Of a stretch of DNA of 64,000 nucleotides, positions 45,252 through 58,559 are shown piece by piece (position 1 is the first letter of the stretch; every line of letters starts with the position of its first letter). The DNA is from Cryptomeria japonica (Eukaryota; Streptophyta; Pinopsida; Cupressales; Cupressaceae). Where the stretch lies: the NCBI RefSeq assembly GCF_030272615.1, contig NC_081405.1:573595252-573659251 (forward strand), read 5' to 3'. A program made the translations under genes and the position numbers. The notes under the pieces were generated by a model, which was not told the origin of the DNA, searched no databases, and saw nothing but the letters and a program-made list of their open reading frames with translations.

Positions 45252-47680
45252 TTATCTATGAAGTATCAAAAATTGGCTTATCATCCTATTTTAATTATTG
45301 AAAAAGATTGAAAAAGACATTTGTAAATGGGTTCACGTGGAACTATGATGTTTAAGTTTGAAATCAATCCCTAGGTTTGGAGGGAACTTTTGAAGCCTTC
45401 TCCAACCCTACATTTGACCAGAATACAAAAGAATCAAAGTTTGGACCCATAGTTAACTTTTGTTATAGAAAATAGATTGTAGTTCTCTCCAAAGAAGCCC
45501 TAGTTTTCTTTTAGTATAATCATTGCCACCAAAGATGAGGAGTTTCAATCCTAACAAAAAATTTTGGATAGTAATAGTGGCTAAAAGATGCAAAAACAAC
45601 ATTTTAATGAAGGGACAACAATTACTCTTAAATGAAGGGATTACAGTTACTCTTAAATGATGCCATATAGTAAGAGCCTAGTGGATGCAAGGAATATATG
45701 ATTAATGAAATTCAAGAAATATCATATGTTATAGATACAACAATATTGGACATAAATTATAGTATTACAGGAGTAATCTTGTGAGATCAATTAGGTATAA
45801 TATAATAGTAGGAACATTGGACAAGCAAAAGAAAGAACCTAGGAAGGTTTTGAGAAGAAAATAAGGGCAAGAAGATAAAGAAGATTCTAAGCTTGTGCTT
45901 CTTGCACAAGGGACATCTCTTAATACATAAATATAATCCAATGGGTTGAGGGGTAAAATGAAGATAGGATCTCTTAGTCTCCTAAGGAAAGGCAAAAGGT
46001 AAGTTGTAGGTATTGTGTGCAAAGTTTGGTCTTCATACTCATGTTTTGATGGAATTCGTTGTTCATGTATTCATAATGAGGGCTCATAAGATACAAAGTT
46101 GAGATTATTTGCATTATTTGTAGAAGGTGTTGAACATCACTGTCTTTTCTTTAACATGAATTTATATGAATTCAGGATGAGTATGATGTTTCTAATAGTT
46201 CAAGTATGTATAAAATTGAGTTAAGGTTGGTGGGAAGCTTGAGAGGCATTATAAAAGGCCTTTCCCATGTGAGAATGGGTTTTTGTTGGATATAGTTCAT
46301 AAAAACCAATAAAAAAAAAATATTTCCTTACTCTTTCTATGTTATTTTGCACATTACAGTCTGAAACACTATTGATTTTGTATTGAAAATTTATTGTTTT
46401 CAATCTCAGATCATTTGGCAATGATAGAGGAATGAATATACGCTAATTTGGATTTTGTTTCACTTATTTTTATTGAGTTTTATAGAAGATCCATCCATTT
46501 TAGTGAAACACAGTCAAAACCCTCATAAGCGTAAACAATGATTAAAATATGATGTTTTATGAACTTGTACCTGATTGAATGGTCTCACCAATGCTTGTAA
46601 CTTTTTATTATATAGTGTTTTCTCTTAAAAATATGGTTGCAAGGTTACAAAAAGGTCTAAACACAATGCAAAGTGGCTGCCATATTGTTTCAGACTTTGA
46701 ACAACAAATTGGGTTGAAGTTTTGGGTGTGTTGAAGTGTGTAAGGAGAGATTGAATGGTGATGAGTGGGTATGAGGGTGTATGGTGAATGTGAGATCAAG
46801 AAAAAACAAGCCGAAGAATCAAATACATGACTGTCCCAAAACATATTTATATGACTGTCCTAATTTTGACATTGTCAAGATTCTCTCTTTGTTTGATTGG
46901 ATTGGGTGAGTAGGATTTAGAGTGGGTATGTAGGCTCAAGTGCAGGATTAGAAGAGTGTGAGTGGGTTCCTTGGTTGTGCCGTAAGTTCACCAAAGGATG
47001 GGAAACAACATTTGCCAACTAAATTCCTTTGATCATCCTAAAGATTGTGATTGTGACAATCATAACAAAACAATGAGTTAGCCACTTCTATATTGTTAGG
47101 AAGTGTTATTGGGATGGTTGGAGAGTGGATAGGGATTAGGGAACACCCTTGAGAGTTGAAAGAATCCTATTTGGAAGCACTAGAGAGGGAAGAATTTCAA
47201 ATTGTTTGTATGTCCTAATTTGTTCCATGGTTGTCCTATACCTTGTTTTTTACTATCCTAAAATTAGTCATCTATAATAATTGTTGTTGAGTTCCTTTGG
47301 GTGGATGGGTGGGTGTAGAAAGGTGTTTGGATAGAGAAGAAGAGTCTACAAATGGCTGGGTGTGTGTTTGAGGAAGAGTATGAGTTACTACAAGAGAAAG
47401 AATGAGATCCTTGTTGGATAGTCCTAGTTGAGTAGCCAAGATGATGTTGATGATTGTCTTAGAGTTGAGGAGCATGGTTAAGAGTTTAGCAAGGTTGGTG
47501 ATGAGTGGAAAAATGTATGTGAGTGGTTAGAAAAGGGCTTGAGAAGACTTGAGTGATTTTGGGCTATTGAAACCTAGTGAGCAGGTTGAGGAGTCAAAGA
47601 AGAAGTTTCACCTATTGAGTTGGTGAGAAAAGAAACAATATATGCACAGTCCAAGATGCATTAGCTCAAACATAGGATAG
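45252..47680. other. Intergenic DNA without detectable gene
   Basis: Moderately AT-rich. Frames of 60-90 codons occur on the minus strand but have no recognisable motif or codon structure. Confidence 0.45.
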
Positions 47681-47689
47681 TTACATAAT

Positions 47690-48110
47690 ATTATTAGAAA
47701 ATTGTTAGCTAACAAAGTTCTTCCTTGGTTGATATCCAAAATCCACTAGATTTATTAAAGGTTGTTATATTGGAAATAATTTGCCTTCTACTTGAGAGGT
47801 TTGTGTTAGACTCAATATCCTAGTCAATAAGCATGTATGGTTGTGATTAACTTTGAAAAATCCTATGATTGAGTTGAGTGGTATTTTATTGATCTTATGA
47901 TCAAAATTTGGGGTTAGGTGAGCAATATACTAGAATAGTCATAGTCATTTTCAACTATTATATGCCTAAGTAAATTTTCATGTTAAATTCATCAAGTTTA
48001 CTCTTAATAGATCAATCGAAAAAGGGAACTTAACTTGGTTCTCTTTTAAAGTCACATTTTAAATTTTGTTAAGGGTCAATGCTCTTGATCCACCTATTGG
48101 AGGATTTTCC
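47690..48110 (+). pseudogene. Heavily eroded LINE reverse transcriptase fragment
   Basis: A plus-strand reading around 47840-47900 gives VVINFEKSYD, then VEWYFIDLMIKIWG, which matches the DFEKAYDRVEW block of L1-type reverse transcriptases. Upstream, about 47700-47790, are remains of the TGFIKGRYI block. The stretch is full of stops and frameshifts. It is older than the other LINEs in the window. Confidence 0.55.
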
Positions 48111-50383
48111 TTCCCAAGAATGACTAGCTGGAAGTCCATTTTGCAAGTGATACATCATATATGAATTAAACTTGTCGACATTATATGGGCATCACAAGAT
48201 TAAATATGAGATTTTAGTGGTGGTTCCATAGAGATAACTAAGATAGGTAATAAATTGCAAGATGTTTATTGTACTAAGTAACATCATAGAGATTTTTAGA
48301 CAAGTAAAATAGATGAATGCAAGAAGTGAGAAACAATTAATCATGATTATCTTGCAATGACATGGTTATTTATGAAAAAGCTATGGGGCCTAACTCCTCT
48401 TTCATGTCCTCCCAAATCCTCCAATATTTTTTTTTACACTAGATCTTTGGGATCATAAGAATCTATTATATTCATTTTGTAAAGAGAATGTAAAAGAACA
48501 TTTGTAATAAATAGTTGATACATGACAACATATCCTTAACCAATAGGATGAGATAAAAGTTTCAATTAAGACACACATCAAATTTATTATCATACATTAA
48601 AGGTGGTTTGTTAGTACATCATTATGTTTCACAAATTACTTTCATATCCTAGCTTTGCCAACTCCAAACTCATTTTACTAGAGAAGTCATAGAGGGAGTA
48701 GTGGGACATTCACTAGACAACCTAGACAATTTCTTTAATTAGGCACAAGATATTGGTATCTTACTATACATCATCAACTATACAAGTAAGGTCAATGAAG
48801 CAAGAGTTAGGTTCTAGAAGAATTTTATAGGCTTGGTTAGGTAGCCCTTCACATGGGTAGGTATCATCTCTTTTAGATGTGGCATTTTATTATAGGATTC
48901 TTATATCTTTAGCAAATAGTTTTTACAAAGGCTCCTTACTTGAAGACTCACTTAGAAGTGGTTATTATTGGTTAGGACTCTTCACTTGTGGCAGATTCTA
49001 TATATGCACACCTCTTTCTCACACTTGGGTATATTTTGCAAATTGAGCACTCCCTTGATTATCACATAGGCTATATTGAACTCTCGTATCTCTTGCCTAT
49101 CTTGGAACCATGCCTATTGCACTATATTTGCATCTTCTGTTAGGAATAATATATTATATTACATTTTGCAATCCTCTTTTTTTTTAGTGCATCTGATAGG
49201 TCCTCTCCTATGCTTTTTGTTTTACATTCTCAATAATTTTACATGATATCAAAGATATCTATATACCATTTCATAAGCTTAAATGGTGTAAGAGCCTTGA
49301 ATTGATCTAGAGCCTATCTATTTCCACTAAGGATCAAGAGTTTTATTCTTTGACATGGTTGGATAGTTTCCTTTTGGTTTTCCTAGGTCAAAATGGAACT
49401 TGCCATCAACTCTAGAGCAATTTAAAACCTTAGGGAATTATCTAACCTTAGAGCATATTTTAAGCCAAGAGTATCAAGTAGCAATTCATTAGAGACGCAC
49501 CTTAAAAAGAATCCATATTTTTTAAGTGAATTTTAAAAAATAGTTCTTCTTAATTACTTCCCTAAATTATGTGGTGATTTTCATCATAAAATTCTACTCA
49601 CCAACAAAATTATCTAACTTTGTTCCTATGAAAATTCCAAAAATTAATTCTCCAACTCTGTTTCCAAAGTGTGTATCCCATTCCCCAATCCAATTATGCA
49701 ACCATATATCTTAACATACATTGTATGATTCAAAGACGATCTTTGATGTCCCTATCTAGAATATTGATGTACCTCTCAAAGAAAGTGAAGATATGAAGAA
49801 CATAGCCAAATATACCTAAATACCATCTGTTATATTGTAAAGGAGTCCAATCCAACCTAAAATCTAAAAAACCCATATGCCTAAATACCATATGTCCCAG
49901 TTACATAATATATGTTGCCAAAATTGGACCCCCCAAAACATAACCCTAGACTACATTTAAATCAAATTTGTCATATGTAGCCAAAATTGGCCTCAATAAA
50001 CAATTAAAACCCATTTATAACAACATTCTAACCCTTAAAGTTCTTACATAGTAGGAATTTATGAAACAAAAAAGAGATCCAATGATCAAAATCTACAAAA
50101 ATGAGGTGTTGAGAAGAATCCATCCCAACTACCATATTCATCCTCGATACTTAAGGTAACACTCCCTTGTTAAAATTAACAGCCCCAACTGTCAAAATAC
50201 TAAGAAAGAATCATCATTTAATAAAATTTAACTCAAATCCATGATTGAAAGCCAATATATCAGAGGGATGAGAAGCAAATTATGCTATCATTTACCAAAA
50301 CATGATAGCATGATACTTGAATTGCACATTAAAAAATGTAGTAAAACTTCCAAAAAATGGTATCAATTTCCAAAAGAAACCAA
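48111..50383. other. Degenerate intergenic DNA
   Basis: No clear gene. At 49138-49247 lies a TGTTAGGAAT...TTTTACA block followed by TGATATCAAAGA, which resembles a decayed short LTR and primer-binding site (9 of 12 bases of TGGTATCAGAGC); this is weak. Confidence 0.35.
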
Positions 50384-51269
50384 TCATTCCTCCATTGGTT
50401 CAAATTTGTCGTCATCTTCATCAGTCGGCACATGATTATCATTGTGGGTTTGACCCACTGGATAATAGACAACATCTTCCATAATACCCTGCGAAGTGGA
50501 TGCAATGGCTACCAACAATGTGTCCCATGCAAAAGAAGCAACAGGGGAAGGATTTCCATGAGGCCAGTGACTATCATTTGGGGCATATGAAGATGATGGA
50601 AGCCAAGCCCTATCAACTGGTGAACTCATTACTAGCAATGGAGGGGAAATTACATTCTCATGTCCCATTATAGCTAACAGTGCATGCACATTCGAGAAAT
50701 CCTTACTCCCTAACTCTGAATCAAGGGCACAACCTAAATTCCTTACCAATTGTTATAGAGGCTGAACATTATGAAGCTCCAACGAATGCTTCATATTTTC
50801 TTACACGGCGACAAAAGACTCTTTGTTCAACAAGAAATGTCTAGGAAACACACCTCTAACATGAACCTGCCCCCGCCAAAGGTCATATTTATGAACTGCT
50901 AATGAGAATTTATTACTCATCCTAAATTCCTACTTAATAGTTTTCTCTGTAATTTGTTCCAAATCCTTCCAAGATTGCATTAAACCAAAGCATTTAAAAT
51001 TAAAATGGAGATAAGTTGTGAGGGAAAGATTATCTTTTTGTATGTGGGTAAAGGATTTCCTTGCCAATTTTCTTCACACATTTCCTACAATGCTGACACT
51101 GAAAGTTAAAAAATTGACCAAGTTGTTCATCCACAACATGTTCTTCAAATGGCTCCTCCCATTCTTCCACTCTTAAAGAAACCCTGTAGTTTTGAGGCCA
51201 ATATTCTCTTGTTGGCAACATTATTGAACTCTGTAATTCTGCTAGATTTGAGGAAGATTGGCTTTGCAT
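50384..51269 (-). pseudogene. Unidentified broken gene, about 300 codons
   Basis: The minus strand from 51269 encodes MQSQSSSNLAELQSSIMLPT, an acidic EEWEEPFEEHVVDEQ run and a FQCQHCRKCVKK Cys cluster. One frameshift near 51030-51040 leads into SWKDLEQITEKTIK, then SLAVHKYDLWRGQVHVRGVF and LLNKESFVAV. It continues past two TAA codons (near 50800 and 50756) into 50749-50384, with VRNLGCALDSELGSKDFSN and a C-terminal acidic TDEDDDKFEPMEE. Stops sit where CAA or CAG would fit, as in the rest of the window. I do not recognise the family; it may be a retroelement protein or a host gene relic. Confidence 0.5.
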
Positions 51270-52149
51270 TTTGTTTACACCACATTCACAACATTTGAAA
51301 CTGCTCGAAGATTACATACAATTTAATGCAGATTTATACTAAGGTAATTATTTGTAAGGCTTGATGCAGATGGTCGTACCCAAGCTTCACACATGTAGAA
51401 GCTAGATTGATTTCCTCATAATCTTTTGAATGTCATTTGTATGATGAGATGTAATCATTTATTAGACACCTAACATCTCCATATGCATTTTGATCCCAAA
51501 ATGATGTCGCACACATTAATCCATATTACATTTGAATATGTTTGAACAAATTAATATTCAATATTCCTCATGTAGGGTTTTCCAAATCAATAACAAGAAT
51601 ATGATAATACCAGATAGATAAAATTGAACCCAAAACAAAAGCAACTAGACTATGGAAAAGGGTCAGATACATACATAGGAGGAGAGAACAACACCAAACA
51701 AATCAATATACATAATCATTCTCTAAGAAATAAATCGATCTACAGAGAAAAAAAAACAACCCAATTTGGAGGACGAATCCTTGGAAAGGACCTTTACGTC
51801 GCTGGAACCCATTCAAAGAATCCTCTTCCCAAAATCCTTTTCTCCAATACAAGATCCAATCTCCTCTTCCTGTGATCGAGTTCCTATGCATGGGAATGAA
51901 GTGTTTTATTGTCCATACATTTTTTTTTTACTTTTTTACTATTATGTTTTTTGTCGCAATGTCGACGCACTTCTGTCATACCTCCAATGAAATTAATAAA
52001 CATCGGAATGCCGACGAAAGCTGAGCAAGTTTTTTTTTTAAATTGACACATTTAACCTCATAAGATCCAGCAAAACAAAAAAATCCCATAGTTCATTGAA
52101 TTTTTTTTTTGGAAAATTCACCCAAATGAATTACTGTCAAAGTTGATTT
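51270..52149. other. Intergenic DNA
   Basis: No supported gene. Overlapping short frames at 51624-51990 on both strands are shadows of the same composition. Confidence 0.4.
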
Positions 52150-53545
52150 TAACCCATCCATTCGACAGAAAGTTCCACTTACAATTTTATCTATTATCTT
52201 TCTTGTGGACCAAAGCTGAAGTAGCCGAGATTTTTCCAGGTTTTGAAAATGGAATTATCACTATCACTGCTGGGGGGATGAATATTTCCAACAACATTAA
52301 AATTATCCATAATAGTTCTCCTAATGTTAGCAAAAACCACTTTAGAAGGGAGACATAGAGTCTGTAAAAAATCTATTGTTCCTCTCCTTCTAAATTCCCC
52401 ATAAAACATGGGGCAAAATAAAATCCCAAAGCATATTGATGGATGTTTTAGAAGAATAACATGTCCATTCTCTGAAGAAATCTTGAATACAAGAGGGGAA
52501 AACCCAACTCAAATTCCACATCTACAAGATTTGGTACCAAATATGGGAGGAATAGGCACAATGGATCGAAATGTGGTAAACTGATTCTTCTTCACTCATA
52601 CAGAGATAACACCTATTAGGATAGTAAAATCCCCTTCGACATAAATTGTCAGTGGTAAGAATCCTATTTTATAAAAGAATCCAAAAAATGATATTTACTT
52701 TAGGGATAAGACCCTGGATCCAGGCTTTAGACTAGCAAGGGGGGCTCCTGGGAATGGGACAACATAAGGACAATAGAAGCCACCGAAAAATTACCTAAAG
52801 GGGCACTGGCCCAAATAATTCTATCTTCAGAGTCTGAGATAAGCACAATATTGTAGTGAATCTACATCAAAGGATTAAGTCAAGGATCGATGTTATTCAA
52901 ATTTATCTATTGATTGGAATGTCAATAATCAACAACCATAATACCAAACCTCTCTTTATATATTTGCATGAATGGAGAGAAAACATCATGGACACTAAGA
53001 GGGATCTCCATTATCTAAATATTATCCCAAAATTTGATGTTTCTTCCATTTCTAATAGACCAGGCCTTTCCTATACTCGCAATCTTCTTAGCTTGAACTA
53101 CGCTATTCCAAATTACAAAACTCGTAGGAATTTCAAAGGAAGATAGAAACTAAACAAAATATGGCTGAGAGTGCAAATATTTGTTCGTCTAGATTGAGTT
53201 CCACTCACCATTCTCACCATATGTCCTCCAGACTTGTTTAGCAAGGTGAGCTTTATTGAGAGTTTTTATGCTTCTTAGAGCAAGGCCTCCCATACATTTT
53301 AGCCTACAAACATTTTTTTAGGAAATGAGAGAAACTCATTTTCTCTCCTCCACACCCGACCACAGGAAATATTTTTGAATTTTTTCAATAGCTTTAGCAA
53401 ATTTAGCTAGAATACTAAATAGACTTAAAGCATAAACCAACATACTCTAAAGGGAGGACTTCAGAAGTTGAACTTTCTCAGCTTGGCTTAAAAGAGCACC
53501 TTTCTAGCTAGCAAGATTCTTGTGGAATCTATCCACCAAGCTATT

Positions 53546-54720
53546 CTAGAATGAATTGGGAGGTTTACTGCATAGGGGGAGACCCAAATAAATTGAAGGA
53601 AGCAAGTTGATCTGGTAACCCAAAATTTTAGCTATACAAATTTGTGTGTCTTCAGGGTTGTTGATAAAGAACAAGGAGCTCTTAGCCCAATTAATAAGTT
53701 GTCCTGAGGCTTGACTATAGCTATTCAAGGTAGATTTAGGAATCCTCGCTTCTTTGATTGAGTGCAAACCACATTAGTAGAGGATGGGCATAACCCATTA
53801 ATATGACCTTCAGAAATAAGCTTGCTAATGTATCTTCCTAGACATTCAGCCAAAATGATAAAAAGAATAGGGGAAATAGGGTCCCCTTTTCTAATACCTC
53901 TAGATGGTCTGAAGAATGGAGTCAGAGTACCATTGACAATAACCGAGAGAGAAGGAGTAGACATTAGTTAATAAATAAGGTGAATAGATCTCTCCCCCAA
54001 CTCAAAATATTTGAGGACCTTCAGTAAGAAACACCAGTCCACCCTATCATAGGCCTTACAAAGATCCAATTTCATCAAAAAACCCTGCTTCTTAGATGCT
54101 TCCAAAGAGTGAATATTCTCATGTACTATGATGATTGAATCAAGTATTTGCCTTCGTGGAACAAACCCATTCTATAGAGGAGAAATTATTTTAGGAAGCA
54201 AAGTGTGCAGTCTCGAGGTGAGAACCTTGGAAATGATCTTATAGAAGGAGTTGCACAAACTAATTGGTCTAAAGAGGTCCATTGAATCAACACCTGACAC
54301 TTTGGGCATAAGAACAAGGATGGTCGCATTAAGCTCCTTGAGGATATGCTTAGCTCCAAATAATTATTTGGCCCCCTTAACAATATTAGATTGAACAATA
54401 TGCCAAAAAGTCTTGAAGAAGAACATTGGGAATCGATTAGCACCCCGGGCATTATTGCCTTCAAAAGAAGAGACAACCTTTTTGACTTCTACAGCTAAAG
54501 GGATAGCTGAAAGAAATTATTTTGCTCCCTCTCGATCACTGAAGGGATATTTTCAAGAAGAAATTCTTGTGCAGGAAAAGCCAGGTTACTATCAGCTAAA
54601 AGAAGAGAGAAGAAAAAGTGTCTGGCTTCCTTTCTAATATCCTCCTCCTCAACTGATATAGACCCATTAATAGAAAGGTGTGAGATTCTATTGGCATCCT
54701 TATGTTTTAAAGCAATCATG
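53546..54720 (-). pseudogene. LINE-4 reverse transcriptase with the YxDD box deleted
   Basis: 54719-54495 encodes the pre-RT linker. 54480-54186 carries parts of the RPISLCN-type region in shifted frames. 53964-53780 encodes SRGIRKGDPISPILFIILAE and then INGLCPSSTNVV. In other LINEs a QFVDDTLL-like catalytic box comes next, but here the sequence passes directly to SIKEARIPKSTLNSYSQASG (53765-53700). A short deletion has removed the catalytic aspartates. Frameshifts are also present. Confidence 0.7.
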
Positions 54721-56040
54721 TCAAAGAATTTGTATTTTTATCCCTGGCCTTCAACCAAAGAGAATGATATCTTTGCCTCCGAAACTCCTCTTCTTTTGAG
54801 ATAATATCATGATACTTTGTTAAAATCTCATTCTCAACATTGATGGAGACCTCATTATATCCACCAACTTCGATCTTCCCTTGAATATCTTTTAGTTATA
54901 GCTAGATGGAAGATTTGGTAGCAAAGATATCCCCAAAGACCTCCTTATTCCATTTCTTCACCATAGCCTTAACATGCCTCAGTTTTTTAGCAACCCTATA
55001 CATAGCAGTAGCATTCAATGAAATGTTCCACCATTCCTTAATGGCCTCTTCAAGACTAGGATGAGAAATCCACATTTTCTAAAACCTAAACAAAAATTTC
55101 CTTCTTCCTGAGATAGGATCCGCCACAAAAGAAATAGGGAAATGCTCTGATCTGATGCAGGAATGGGCAGCCAGAGAGCAATGGTAATGATTGAACTAGT
55201 CATTTGATATAAGATCCCTATCAAGACGTACTTGAATAAGATCAGCTCTAGCTCATATGTTGGTCCATGTGAAGTTCGCTCCTTGAAGATCCACATCATG
55301 CAGGGCTTGATTATCAATAAAATTCAATAAGATCCATTCTTCTTTCAAGATGGATAAGTATTTTGCCAAAGTTTACACTCTCCTTTAAGGGGTTGTTGAA
55401 ATCTCCCATTACAATCCATCCTTCTTTTCTATATTGAGCTCCAATAATCTCAAGATTTTTCCAAAACTTGCATCTCCCCTGTCTAGTGTTTGAAGCATAG
55501 ATGTTAGACAATAGCCAAGAAATACCATCTTTAATGTGATCAAATCTAACAAAGGCCATGTTATCTTCCAAATAGAAAAGATCACCTTGGATGTATTTAA
55601 GGTTCCAAAATAGGATGATACCACCAGAGGCACCCTTCGAGCTTCCTCCCAGAACACCGCAATTTTTAAACACTTTGATTTTTTCACTTTTTCCTTAGAC
55701 ATTTTTGTTTATTGGATAAGGACAATATTAGGTTTATGATCCCTAACGAAGTTCCTAAGAACATCTTGTTTGTGCAGTCCATTTAGTCCATGAATGTTCC
55801 AAGATATGATCTTTATTTTCTTTTAAGAGAACAAACCTCATGGATGGTCAACTGGGTTCCATTCACAATATTCTTATTAGCTTCCTACTCCCTTAGTTGG
55901 CTCGCAGATTTCCTTCCCGATGTTGTAGATATAGAGCCAACATCAACTTTGGATCTATTCCTAGTTTTGACCAAAGTTGTTTGGGGAGTATATTTTGAAC
56001 CTTTTTTTCCCCCTTTTTCTTATCCACAACATCAGTAAAA

Positions 56041-56045
56041 TGGAT
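56041..56045. repeat. Left target-site duplication of the copia element
   Basis: TGGAT, against GGGAT at 63442-63446: four of five bases match. Joining the flanks restores the LINE-4 ORF1 frame with Ile-His at the joint. Confidence 0.7.
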
Positions 56046-57570
56046 TGTTAGCATTTGACATTATAACAGACAATGGGAGATTGTTGGCATTTCAATAAGG
56101 ATATTGAGAAGGTTGTTGATGATTATGGATATAACTGATTAAGGATATTTACTATCTTGATATTATTATTTTGTCATTGATGTCAAGAAATTGATTTTCT
56201 AATTCAGTATGATGTTGCGATATCTTGAGAAGTATGATTTGAAGAGTATAAAGATGTCGGTAAAAGACACAGAAAGAATATGATGAATAAGAGGATGAAT
56301 AAGGTATTCAGAGGGCAACTATTACCGAGTTAGACAATGATGAGATCATGATGTTTAGATTGTTTTGACATCATACATATGATGTAAATTGTAAGGTTAA
56401 TACTATACTATGTTACCAAGCAAAGAACCTAGTCGGTAAACCCTAAGGTTATCGCTATCGGTTAATGAAGGCAGAATGTCTACCGAGTGAAGTTTAGTAT
56501 TTACCAAGTTATTACCGAGTTGTAACCGAGCTATAATAGAATACATTAAATGATTACATGCGTTATTTAATGAAGGAAGTTGATGAACTGGAACTGATTA
56601 AATCATTGGTATGCCGTAAATAAAGTTTGTTAAGAATCTATGGCAATGGAAGATCGAAAGGAAGATCTACAACTCAGATTGAACCGCAATACCCTAGCAC
56701 AAGTTCCAAGAAATATATGCAAGTTCCAAGGCGAGGTAAAATGTTTTCAGATCGAAAGATACATTGAACCTGGTTAAGCATGAATATCTGATGGCTATGA
56801 TTGATCATGGGAAATGTGATCAAGGAAATTAAGCAATTAGCTAATTGTTTATAAATAGGGAACTATTGATAAACAATGTATGTGGGCGAGTGTATGCATA
56901 GGGATGCTACATAGTGATTACCGAGCACAGAAGCTTGAAGACCTATTTGAATAACAGAGTATAGAAGCCCAACAGATGGACAAGATTAGTTGTATGTCTA
57001 AGATTGTATTGAGCAAATAAGAATCTTCTTTAGCATTTTAGATGTGAAGTTGCAGATAGATTTTTATTACTGTTATTTTATGAAAGTGACAGAAAATCTC
57101 TTAACCGAGTGGACTTAACAGTCTTATTTGTAAAACCCTCTAGCAAGGTGACATTCTGATTGAGTGTTTCAAATCCTTTAACAAGGTCACTTCTAACAAG
57201 GTGAAGATCCTAATAGATCTGAGGGAAATCCCCTAACCGGGTCACATCTAGCAATGTGTTTGTAATCTTTAACAGGATTTTCTTTTAACCGAGCATACTC
57301 TAGAAGAGTATATTTCTTAGTGGGTCCGAAATTCCACAGAGGTTTTTCCCTATTTGGGTTTCCACGTTAAATTTGGTGTTATGAGGTTTATGATATTTAT
57401 ATGCTTTTGAGTTTGTATGTTTAGTAGTTTTGGTTATATTACTAAAGTATATGTTACCGAGATTGAATCTGATGTTTTTATGGAAGATTAAGTTTGTATG
57501 ATTCACCCCGCCCCCCCTCTCATCTTATTTGCTATTGGATTTGTACTTATATTAAGTATTAGAACTATCA
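56046..57570 (+). repeat. 5' LTR of the copia element
   Basis: 1,525 bp, TG...CA ends. It contains a TATA-like TTTATAAATAGGG at 56856-56868, the likely promoter. The 3' part holds a C-run near 57508-57519 that is shorter in the 3' LTR. Confidence 0.9.
56856..56868 (+). promoter_or_regulatory. TATA box of the copia LTR
   Basis: TTTATAAATAGGG, also present in the 3' LTR near 62722-62734. The position within the LTR fits the U3/R boundary of a copia element. Confidence 0.6.
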
Positions 57571-57571
57571 A

Positions 57572-57584
57572 TTGGTATCAGAGC
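57572..57584 (+). other. Primer-binding site (initiator tRNA-Met)
   Basis: TTGGTATCAGAGC one base after the 5' LTR, complementary to the 3' end of plant initiator tRNA-Met, the usual primer of copia reverse transcription. Confidence 0.9.
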
Positions 57585-57657
57585 TTTGGACTTCGGAAGA
57601 AAATTTTAAAGGCACTTGAGTTAAAGATCCAAAGATATATAAGAGGGATGCATCGAA

Positions 57658-58557
57658 AATGAACAAGTCAAGTTTCTCTACATGGCAGAAAAGGATGAAG
57701 CTGCACCTATCAAGAGTTGGAGAATATGCTGTATATTATCTGGAATGATTTCATCACACCGAGCACCTATCCATTGACAATGGAAGAGAAAGGAAAAGCA
57801 AGAACATATCCAAGCAATGATTGAAATAACATCTGCATTGACCAATTCAGAGTTTAATGATCTAGAAGGCCGCAATGATGCAAAGGCTATGTGGAATAAG
57901 CTCATATCAGTATATGGAGGAGATGAACATGTTCAAAGAGGAAAAGTAGATAGTCTAAGAGGATAACTTGAATCTATGAGGATGAGTGAAGGTGAGAACA
58001 TAACTCAGTACAGTACAAGACTAAAGGAGATTGTTAATCAAATCAAAGGAGCAGGTGGAACTATTGAAGAAAAGGATATAACAAGTAAGTTGTTAAGAAC
58101 CCTTCTACCAGCTTATGCAATCCGAGTCTCTGCAATCAATGAATTGAGGTTTGTACCTAATATGCCAGTTTCTTTAGATGCTACTATTGGTAAGCTACAT
58201 GCATTTGAGTTAAGTAACTTTGATAACAATGGATCTTCAGTAAATAAAGTTGAATCTGCATTTAGTTCTTTTCATCTTGATGAATCTAATGATTACAATG
58301 AAAGAAAGTATAAGTACTCTAAAGGAGATCACAGTGGAGCAAGTGAAGGATTTCATAAGAACATGGAAGAAGTACACAAACTATATGAGGAAATCAGAAA
58401 GCAAGAAGATTTTGAAGCACTATTAACCAAAAGGTTACCGAGAGGCAAAGGTAAGTATAAAAGAAAACTACCTTTGAAATGTTTCAATTGTGATAAAAAA
58501 GGACATATGGCTTCTAACTATCCTGATAGAGATTCTACTAAAAAGAGAGATTACTGA
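57658..58557 (+). pseudogene. copia gag
   Basis: The nucleocapsid precursor. The N-terminal part (57800-57965) is readable with an ITSALTNSEFNDLEG stretch and MWNKLISVYGGDEHV, then a TAA at 57964-57966 where Gln would fit. It then runs open from 57976 to 58557 with ENITQYSTRLKEIVNQIKGA and a KLLRTLLPAYAIRV block. The zinc knuckle near residue 175 of that frame reads CFNCDKKGHMASNYP: the last Cys of CCHC is Tyr, a single G-to-A change. The start near 57658-57700 is uncertain because the first 40 codons contain stops. Confidence 0.8.
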
Positions 58558-58559
58558 GA

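Larger units (their letters stand above)
52150..56045 (-). mobile_element. LINE-4, 3' part (ORF2 and end of ORF1)
   Basis: Minus-strand LINE cut by the copia element. From the right: the end of ORF1 at 56040-55850 with a VKTRNRSKVDVGS block, then ORF2 with an AP endonuclease from about 55820 (KIISWNIHGLNGLHKQD) through 55673-55314 (GWIVMGDFNNPLKES). Then a reverse transcriptase (about 54720-53546), and a zf-RVT region down to about 52190. The 3' boundary is not resolved. The 5' part continues at 63442-64000. Confidence 0.8.

Noticed and set aside
51624-51990. Overlapping frames on both strands
   Set aside because: No domain, no conserved neighbour, and the frames overlap each other in antisense.
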